Of a stretch of 64,000 nucleotides of DNA, positions 56,663 to 64,000 are shown one piece after another. Position numbers and translations under genes: made by a program. The notes below the pieces were generated by a model, which was not told where the DNA came from, did no database searches, and was given only the letters and a program-made list of their open reading frames with translations. The stretch spans positions 189,271,576-189,335,575 of the forward strand of contig OY992540.1 in NCBI GenBank assembly GCA_963921195.1, written 5' to 3'. This stretch comes from Pegoplata infirma (Eukaryota; Arthropoda; Insecta; Diptera; Anthomyiidae). Each line of letters starts with the position of its first letter. The first letter of the stretch is position 1.

Positions 56663-57966
56663 CACACAAAAAAAAAATCTGTGTAAGATTGAGCAATCCT
56701 ACTTGGTAAAACTTTTTTCATACCAAAAAAATTTTTTTACCAAATTTTTGCTAAAATTATGCTTGTGGATGTTAAAGTAACATAATTCATTTTTTATGTA
56801 AAATAACCAAGTAGCTTGCACAATAACGCAAATTACTTGCACAAAAATTTATCGAAAGAAAACAACAAAAAAAAATAACAAATACAGACCTCCATTTTCA
56901 TTTTGCATTTTTGTGTGCGTGCTTCGTTTTTTTTTTTTGTTATAAAAACGTAAAAAGGAAATTGATAAATAAAATTAAAATAAATTAATAAATAAAAATA
57001 AATAATTAGTTTTTTAAAAGATAAATAAATGTAAAATAAAAAAATGCTAAAGTTAATTTTGCTGTCATAACTTAAAACACCATTCATTTAGCAAAACCAA
57101 TGGAGTCCCAGACGTTTGTTTCAATGAATTACAAATGGAATGATAAAGTGAGTATACCCCTATTCCGAAGACACCAATAAGGTTTAATAGATTTTTTGTT
57201 AAAAATTAGTGTTTGGTAATAATTTTCTATTTTTACAGGGTACTGCTAAATAAATTTTTGAAGCTATGGCGAATCCTTCACTACAATAAAGAGCGTGGGC
57301 ACCAGTCCTCCCTTTAGTTATAAAATTAAAACCTAAAAACTCATTTATATAGCAAAGCCAATGGAGTCCAGACCTGTTTTGATGAGTTACAAATGGAATC
57401 ACAAAGTAAGTGTTCCTCCTAATCAAAAGACCAATGGGGTTTACTAGTTTTTTAAATTAAAAATTTATGTTTTGTAATAATTTTCTATTTTTACAGGATG
57501 CTTTTAAATAAATTCGTGACGCTATAGCGGATCCTTTACTTCAAGAAAAAGGGTAGGCAGCAGTCACTGGAGAAAATTGTACATAAAGGGTCAGTTGGTC
57601 GGTGGTAAATAAAATCCTACACAACATTTATTATATTAATATGGATTTATTCTGTGAAAATTTTAAATTCAACAAATATACAAATTTTTACAAAATTTTA
57701 TAGAAAATTTAGTTTAGCATAAATGGGGTAATTTTTAGCATTATTTTTAGTCACCTTTTCTAATAATTTTGGTATATTTCACCATATTTTTTTTGGTATA
57801 TTTTACCAAGTTTTTGCTTAAATAGCATTAGCATTTTCTTCAAAATTTTTTACATAAGTGTTTTGGCTAAATTACGAAAACTACTTCGTCGGTTGTAGTT
57901 TTAGCATATTTTTGGTAAAATTATGCCAGATTTTTGCTCACTCCGACACAGATTTTTTTTTGCGTG
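56663..57966. mobile_element. TA-flanked element family, copy 3, in BEL gag
   Basis: 1304 bp, ends CACACAAAAAAAAAATCTGT and TTTTTTTTTGCGTG, with TA at 56661-56662 and 57967-57968. Removing it and one TA restores GDY-MSW in the Gag frame exactly. Contains two 91-bp GT-AG intron-like segments (57148-57238 and 57406-57496). Confidence 0.9.
57060..57560 (+). repeat. Duplicated exon-intron-like cassette inside TA-flanked element
   Basis: Two cassettes 258 bp apart, each with ATGGAGTCC, TACAAATGGAAT, AAA, then a GT(G/A)AGT donor, 91 bp, TTTTTACAG and a downstream piece. Joined, they read MESQTFVSMNYKWNDK-GTAK-stop and MESRPVLMSYKWNHK-DAFK-stop. The stop falls at the same place in both and in copies 1 and 2, so no long product results. 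Confidence 0.55.
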
Positions 57967-59964
57967 TACATGTCTTGGCCCACTTTCCGAGATATGTTCT
58001 CCGCAATCTACATCAACAATTCCAGGTTGAGTCCAGTTGAGAAACTGTTCCATCTTACTAATAAAACCAAAGGCGAAGCTCGGGAGATTGTCCAAAAAAG
58101 TCCCCTAACTAATCAAGGTTTCGATTTGGCATGGAAAGACCTCTGTGCTAGATATGAAAATCGTCGAGCTATCGTCTTTGGTCAATTGGAGAAACTGTGG
58201 AATTTTCGAAAGATTTCCTCCGAGTCTGCGGATGAGATTAAGAAACTCCAACGCGAGCTTAATAGTTGTATAACCACTCTACAATTATACGACATTGACG
58301 TAAAAGTTTGGGACCCACTGTTTGTCTATATCTGTTACAAACAACTTCCTGAGATGACTCATCACCTTTGGGAACAAGGTGTGGAAGATAAATCAGTTAT
58401 TCCAAAATGGTCTGATTTTAATAACTTTCTCACCAACAGATATCGCACTTTAGAGTCCGTTTCGGCGATGCGTGCATCCAATCCAATCCCAAAACCAAGC
58501 GATCCCAAGCTGAAAATTTCAAATCCTTCAAGGACATCCAACTCTCCCAAACCTTTAAACGCTTTCCAAAACAAAATCTCAGAACCCAAGTGCATTCTGT
58601 GCCCTGAAGTTTTTCATCCAATCCGAAAATGCCCCCGATTTCTCCAAATGAACTATAATCAAAGACTCTTTGAAATCAAAAAGCAGAGCCTGTGCTTAAA
58701 TTGTTTTTCTAGAACACATGCTGTTCGAAACTGTACTAGTAAACACAGCTGCTACAAATGCAGTAAACGTCACAATACCCTTCTCCATAAGGATTCCGAT
58801 AATGTCAATACATCAGAGGAATTACCTAGCACTAGTTCCACCCTTAATCCGAACTCAGCTGCATTTTCAGCCAGATCAAATTCCAACAATATACAGTCCA
58901 CAAATACCTCGGGAGCTAGTACTGTTCAATCTTGTTTCACTACACATTCCAAAAGTGTTTTACTAGGTACAGCCATGGTCTACATTTATCATTTGGACAT
59001 GAAATATAAGGCAAGAGCTCTCATTGATTCAGGGTCTGAGGGCACATTTATATCCGAACGTTTGTTTAATCTTCTGAAACTACCATCGAAACGAACAAGC
59101 GCACAGATTTCCGGTTTAAATAATTCAATTTCCGCCACTGTACGACACGAAAGCTCATTTGTACTAGGCTCTCCCCTAGATGAAAATCTTCAGCTATCCG
59201 TACGAGCTTTAGTCGTACCGCGTTTAGCCGGAAATCTTCCATCTCAACCTGTCGATGCTTCCAATTTTCCAAATCTTCCACAATTACAACTAGCTGACCC
59301 AGAATTCTTTAAGAGTTCAAATATAGATATCCTAATAGGAGGTGATCTATTCCCATCTATCATGCTTCCTGGTGTTCAACAGGAAGTATGTGGATCTCTA
59401 ATGGCACAAAACACCATCTTTGGGTGGATCCTAACTGGTCCGGTGTCTAATACTTCGCCATCCGTTTCCCATCCCCAAATAACATCCTTCTTTTGTGAAA
59501 TCTCATTGGCCAAAGAGATTTCACGTTTTTGGGAGGTGGAGAATCTTCCACGGAAGAACTTTGCATCTCCATCTGACAAGTTTTGTGAAGATCTTTACCA
59601 GAAAACAACAAAACGAAGCGCAGATGGTAGATACATTGTTTCGCTTCCATTCAAAAAAGAAATTCCTGAAATTAAAATCGGTCAGTCTAGGGTTAGTGCA
59701 ATGGCACAATTTTTTAGAAATGAAGCTAGATTACTCCGAACTCCTACCTTCAAAAAAGAGTACGATGACGTTGTTCAGGAGTACATTCATCTTAACCATA
59801 TGTTCAAGGTATCTCCTCCAAGCTTGGACAAATTATCGCAGTGCTATTATTTACCACATCATGCGGTAATTAAACCGGAGAGTACAACGACAAAAGTTCC
59901 TAAATATAGACCTGTAAAAACAGTTAATGTTACAATCCGGAATAAGAGTAAAAAAAATCAATAA

Positions 59965-60865
59965 TAATTACCTGAAAAATAACTTCCAGTACTGTCGAAT
60001 AAAAAAATCTATTGCCAAGCTTTTCCATTCAGGTAAATACAATGTATGTGCTCATTCGTATTATTAATAGGGACGTTGAATTTTTCTTATCACCTTTTCC
60101 AATCACAAGGTGATTCCATAATTTTCTTGATTTTATATTTTAGCGATAAAAGCGTCACCACAAAGAATATACTTTTCCATCATAATTTTTTCAGGAATAC
60201 CAAATTGTTAAACGCTTTGCGATTTTTCATGTGTTATCGACAAAAATAAAATAGCAACTTGGTTTGTACAATGAATAATGTTTCTGGTAAGTGTTCTTTT
60301 TTATTAGTTTTACTCTTGCAAAAATAATAAATTCAAAATAATAAATTCAATGTTTACTTTTAGTATGTGTTTGTTGTATAAAAACATGGCGTGTTGTATA
60401 AAAACATGGCGTGTTGTATAAAAAAAACTAAAAGCAAGGTTCTTATAGCTGTTCACTGTTTCTCATTGTATAATTGATATCCATTTTCTTCCCTCTCGCT
60501 CATATTTCGATTTGTGATACCATTTCGTAAACAATACCATATGGTTTTTGTTTACTACTTTTTCAAACGCCATTTGTTAGCCTACTATATCACTATGTTG
60601 GTACCCATCATTGTAAAAAAGTATTTTTTACAGCAAAAAATAAATGAAAGCGTCAAAAAAAAAATATTCCAATATTTTAAACATTTACAAAAAAAATGCG
60701 TTCAGCAGATTCAACTAATCAAAACATGCTACATCTCAACTGTTGAGTAGCAGGTTTCTCTGCTGAACACGCTCATTTTTACGTTTTTTTTTATTTGCAC
60801 AATGGCATTTTGTTTTTAGACAAATGGTGTGTTTTTTTCGATTTTTTTATATGTAACTACACGCC
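59965..60865. other. AT-rich sequence; 20-bp tandem repeat and a DNA-transposon end
   Basis: GTGTTGTATAAAAACATGGC occurs nearly three times at 60371-60424. GCGTTCAGCAGA (60699) and TCTGCTGAACACGC (about 60761-60774) form an inverted pair related to 43089-43116. No gene. Confidence 0.5.
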
Positions 60866-61293
60866 AGCGTTGCCAATTTTTGTTGTAATTTGTCCCTACA
60901 AAAATCGCTAAATCGACTTTAGCTTATCATAACTTTCTTAATAAACGGCGGATATCTTTTATTTTGGTCAAATTGGGTTCGCGAACATTTTTTCTATAAG
61001 ACTGATTTATAATAAAAATTCCATCATGTCATTGCTCATTATAACATAACTTTAAAGATGTTGATTACTTAAAAAAAAGATGCACCATTTTCTATTCAAC
61101 ATTTTGCTACATAATTCTTCTGTACGTGGATCTTGACTTTGTTTAATTGGTCAGACTTACAGAAAACATGTTCACGAATCCAATTTGATCAAAACAAAAG
61201 ATATCCGCCATTTATTAAGAAAGTTATGATAAGTTAAAGTCGATTTAGCTATTTTTGTAGGGATAAATTACAACAAAAACTGGCAACACTGCT
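60866..61293. mobile_element. Foldback MITE (AGCGTTGCCA ends)
   Basis: About 428 bp with arms of more than 100 bp: AGCGTTGCCAATTTTTGTTG...AAAGATATC... mirrored by ...GATATC...TGGCAACACTGCT. Conserved arm landmarks are GTCCCTACAAAAATCG and TAACTTTCTTAATAAACGGC. No frame. Confidence 0.75.
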
Positions 61294-61294
61294 A

Positions 61295-62285
61295 CACGCA
61301 AAAAAATCCGGTGTGTAAAATTATGCAATCATGCTTGGTAAATTTTTTTTTCTATAGAGTTTTAACATTTTTCGCAAGCATTGTTTTGTTTTCCTCTGTC
61401 AAAGCTAAAATTTCATATTTATGTTGTTAACAAATATTACCAAGCTTGCTTGGCACATTGCAAGTACTTTTAAACATTATGCAAAACGACTTGTTTATTA
61501 TTGCCCGCTATTAAATTGATTTATTTTTGTAAAAACTTGGTAAATTTTTGCATGGGCGTGTAAAAGTGACCTAATACAGTACGAATATAATTTGCAGTTC
61601 ATTTAAACTAGTTCAATTGAACTAGTTCGTTCAACAACTCTAGTTTCAACCGTGTGAAGAAAAAAACTATGTATATAAACAAAAATACATTTCGACAAGG
61701 TTAGTATGAAATTAATTTGTAACTTTTGTTTACTATTTAGTTTTGTTAAAATTGTTTTTTTTTTCAGGTTTACGACTTTTTACGGCCTATGGAAAATGCA
61801 GTTTATACGGGATTCACACTTGCTGTTTTGAAGTGTTTAAGAGTGAGATGTTTAAAAAAGTCTTTATTCCATGTCCATTACGTTTTTATTCTGTTCCTGG
61901 TGATTTGTTCAACAACTTGTTTAAGGTCGCAAGTGTGAATGCCATATTAGATATGTAAGTTTATTGTATTTTATATTGTATTGTATTTAATTTTAGATAT
62001 ATTAAATAAATAAATGAAAAAAAATATTACTAAATTTCTTTTATTTTTTATACAAAACAAAATTGATTATATTTATTAAGCATTGACGTTTTTTTTTAAT
62101 AAGACATGAGTGGCAATATTTGCCAAGCATTTTTGGGCAAATATAGTTAAAATTTTGTTTACTGGGATGTTCCTAAGCGTTTTGGCAAAATATTAAAATA
62201 ACTTGTTTAATGGGATTCCTCCCTATCTGCTTGGTAAAATTGGAACATTTTATTATGAAATCGCACCCAAGTTTTTTTTTGCGTG
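61295..62285. mobile_element. TA-flanked element family, copy 4 (divergent)
   Basis: 991 bp, ends CACGCAAAAAAATCCGGTGT and TTTTTTTTTTGCGTG, with TA on both sides (61293-61294 and 62286-62287). The interior differs from copies 1-3 and lacks the duplicated cassettes; it holds a MITE at 61809-61943. It directly abuts the foldback MITE at its left. Confidence 0.75.
61809..61943. mobile_element. MITE with GGATTCACACTTGC ends
   Basis: GGGATTCACACTTGCTGTTT opens and GGTCGCAAGTGTGAATGCC closes. An inverted relative lies at 45339-45470. A 71-codon frame across it is explained by the repeat. Confidence 0.6.
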
Positions 62286-62287
62286 TA

Positions 62288-63098
62288 TAACTACTTGTAA
62301 AAAAACGGTATCACTACTTATCTATACAAATTTGGCAACTCTTGTTTTTTATTGAATGCACTTGGTATCACTTTATTATTTATTTGATTTTGAAGTTATT
62401 TTTATTTAATTATTAAAATTTACAAAATAATTGTAATATTTATTTTTTTTGTTGTGAATTAGAATTTTTCAAACTTATTTTTGTAATTTATTTATTAATT
62501 TATTTGACTTTTCAAAATAAAAAAAAGTGTTGGTAAGTGATATAAACGAAAATTTCAAGATTTGGCACCACTTTTTATAAATACTAAACTTTTTAGAATA
62601 TATAAATATCCCTACTTATCAAGTGTATACCTACTTAAATTTGTATGGGAATTTTATAACAAACTCGAAAAAAACACACCTTAGATTTAATTTACTCATT
62701 ATGAATAGCCCAGCAAGTGTATATCTACTTAAATTTGTATGGAAAGTTTATGGCCGTATTCATTTAAACTCGTATACACAAAGTATACCGTATAAACTTA
62801 CCAAACTTATTTTTTATAAATGGAGTTTGACATAAATTGTATAAATTTATCAGACTTACACATTATACGAGGTGTTTATACGGTTAAATGAATACCACTT
62901 ATAACAAACTCGAAAAAACACACCTAAAATACCATACACTGAGGGAAAAAGGCATACTCAAATCAAAAAAATTTCATTTTTGATTTAAAAATACTATAAA
63001 AATTTTATTATTTAAACTGAAGTATGTTGATTTAAAAATAAATATTTTTGTTGTAAATTTGTTAACTCTCAATTTAAAAATGAATAATCTTAAATTTA
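62288..63098. repeat. Duplicated segment plus small MITE; truncation edge of copia gag
   Basis: CAAGTGTATACCTACTTAAA...ATAACAAACTCGAAAAAAACACACC (62618-62682) recurs at 62715-62928, where a MITE (62753-62896, inverted GGTATTCATTTAA ends) splits the second copy. CACTGAGGGAAAAA at 62938 is a MITE-like end. No gene. Confidence 0.5.
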
Positions 63099-63578
63099 TT
63101 ATGCTGTCACTAATACATCGTATGATTCTGGTAGACTACGAAGGATCATAGCTACCACCCATTTTTCACTTAATTTCTCCCCCATACACGATAGCTTCTT
63201 GATTTCCTGTTGCATCTGGCAAAGATGATTTTCCATATCTCCATTTTCTTCTAACTGCATTTGACAAATTTGTTTCATTATAAAGACACACTCACTGAAG
63301 GAATGTCTCTCAAAATGCTCCTTTAAAATTAACCATGCTTCCTTTGCAGTTGTAACTTCGTCGATAAGATAAAACAAATCGTCTCCAATCATTAAATAAA
63401 TTGATGCCCTTGCATTTTCATCTCTTCTTAACCATACCTCATTTGGTTCTACTGGCTTTTCATCTCGGATTACATACCACGTATCATCCCTAATGAGAAC
63501 ACATTCTGCTTTTCTTTTCCAAATTTGGTAATTGTTTCTATTTAGTTTTTCAAAAGATGACTCGAAATCTTGAGCCAT
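63099..63578 (-). pseudogene. copia-type Gag, N-terminal fragment
   Basis: From the ATG at 63578 the frame gives 159 codons: FEKLNRNNYQIWKRKAECVL, then EAWLILKEHFERHS, VFIMKQICQMQL and SLPESYDVLVTA, the usual copia Gag order. It stops at 63099, exactly where the paralogous copy at 1-1686 continues (VTA/WES), so the rest has been lost or displaced by 62938-63098. No knuckle, protease or pol remains. An upstream in-frame ATG at 63593 lies within the primer-binding site. Confidence 0.85.
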
Positions 63579-63583
63579 TGTAC

Positions 63584-63597
63584 CTGGGCCCATAACC
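63584..63597 (-). promoter_or_regulatory. copia primer-binding site, internal initiator tRNA-Met
   Basis: GGTTATGGGCCCAG on the minus strand is complementary to the anticodon stem-loop region of initiator tRNA-Met (CTGGGCCCATAACC). Drosophila copia is known to prime from a cleaved half of this tRNA, not from its 3' end. It lies 5 nt before the gag ATG at 63578. Confidence 0.8.
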
Positions 63598-63598
63598 T

Positions 63599-64000
63599 TT
63601 AGGCGCAGCTCAAAATAATAAGACCGTTAATTAAATTATATATAAAAGAATAATAATTTAATTTATTTAACAGAAAAATAAAAAGCGTTTTTAAATTGGA
63701 AAAATAAATATGAAGTAAGAAAAAATATGAAATATTTTTAAAAGATAATTTTTTTTTCTTTTCAAACAACAAAATTCATAAAGTATATTAAAACCAAGTT
63801 AAAATGTAATACCAACAGTTTTAGACTTACAGCGCAATTTTTGGAGCAAATGAAAGCTTCAAATCTTGGCTACAAGCCTACAAAATGTTTATAAACGTGC
63901 AATTTTGAGATGTTAAGCATTTTGTAAAAAAAAATTCTAGTTAAAATTTTTTACTCAATTTTTGTCACTTAAAGGGTTAATTAAACTACATCATGTTCTA
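63599..64000. other. Region upstream of the copia gag; LTR not identified
   Basis: A 5' LTR should end right next to the primer-binding site, but the adjacent sequence (TGAGCTGCGCCTAA on the minus strand) lacks the expected CA end and does not match the LTR at 3615-3761. AT-rich; nothing else seen. Confidence 0.4.

Larger units (their letters stand above)
56205..59964 (+). pseudogene. BEL/Pao Gag-protease, split by a DNA transposon and lacking RT
   Basis: From an ATG at about 56202 the Gag frame reads to ...DIEVFHGDY at 56662, is interrupted by the TA-flanked element (56663-57966), and resumes with MSWPTFRDMFSAIY, the conserved BEL capsid segment. It then continues without a stop through Cys-His clusters (CILCPEVFHPIRKC, CLNCFSRTHAVRNC, CYKCSKRHNTLLH), a protease (ALIDSGSEGTFIS) and the pre-RT segment YYLPHHAVIKPES. 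It ends with an unrelated basic tail and a TAA at 59962-59964, where RT should begin. Another family than the copy at 34682-41138. Inactive: interrupted and without RT, RNase H or integrase. Confidence 0.88.

Noticed and set aside
61743..61958. 71-codon frame after a perfect-looking acceptor, ending before GTAAGT
   Set aside because: The exon-like segment is mostly a MITE whose relative at 45339 is inverted and non-coding; its position within a transposon copy makes a host exon unlikely.

Overview
The window is eukaryotic nuclear DNA, almost certainly from a higher fly (Diptera, probably a calyptrate such as a blowfly or house-fly relative). The evidence is a ZAD-C2H2 zinc-finger gene of the insect-expanded type, BEL/Pao, copia, I-clade and CR1/Jockey-like retroelements, Helentron (mini-me/DINE-like) repeats ending in GGGTATAAAA, small GT-AG introns and strong AT bias. 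There is no operon structure and no bacterial or phage signal. Species cannot be fixed from the sequence.

Host genes: (1) A ZAD-C2H2 transcription-factor gene on the minus strand. Exon 1 (ZAD) is at 33368-32848 and exons 2-4 (seven C2H2 fingers) at 5350-4386. All splice phases agree and give a 448-residue product. The first intron is therefore about 27.5 kb and is packed with nested transposons. (2) A tentative gene start on the plus strand at 47900-48295 (two small exons, THAP-like N-terminus); its remaining exons were not found.

Layout: 1-3761 is the 3' part of a copia-type element (gag-protease, no recognisable integrase or RT, 3' LTR), interrupted by a 1129-bp hAT-like insertion carrying tRNA-like segments. 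4386-33368 is the zinc-finger gene. Its intron holds a stack: a 330-bp repeat (called R1 here) contains a long-inverted-repeat foldback element (about 5660-21120), which contains a CR1/Jockey-like LINE, which contains a full-length I-clade LINE (ORF1, and ORF2 with endonuclease, RT and RNase H), which contains a 1.14-kb insertion with a 46-bp perfect palindrome. Further along are a second foldback element (18361-21046), several R1 copies, two elements with CCCGNGTAAAAA termini, Helentron fragments, a third foldback family holding a TA-flanked element, and several MITEs.

33546-42130 is a second nest: a MITE, then a small hAT-like element containing an intact, young BEL/Pao retrotransposon (34682-41138, 5-bp target duplication, one 1835-codon gag-pol frame, near-identical LTRs), then a possible Penelope-type hammerhead remnant. 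42250-47510 holds a 42-bp minisatellite, GGTATT-rich repeats, hAT and Helentron fragments and a second TA-flanked element. 47700-56100 is AT-rich DNA with the putative THAP-like gene start and little else.

56205-59964 is a second BEL/Pao gag-protease region, split by a third TA-flanked element and ending just before RT. 60370-62900 holds MITEs and a fourth TA-flanked element. 63099-63597 is the start of a second copia gag on the minus strand, with a primer-binding site matching internal initiator tRNA-Met.

Most of the information here is the nesting order of mobile elements, readable from target-site duplications and interrupted reading frames.
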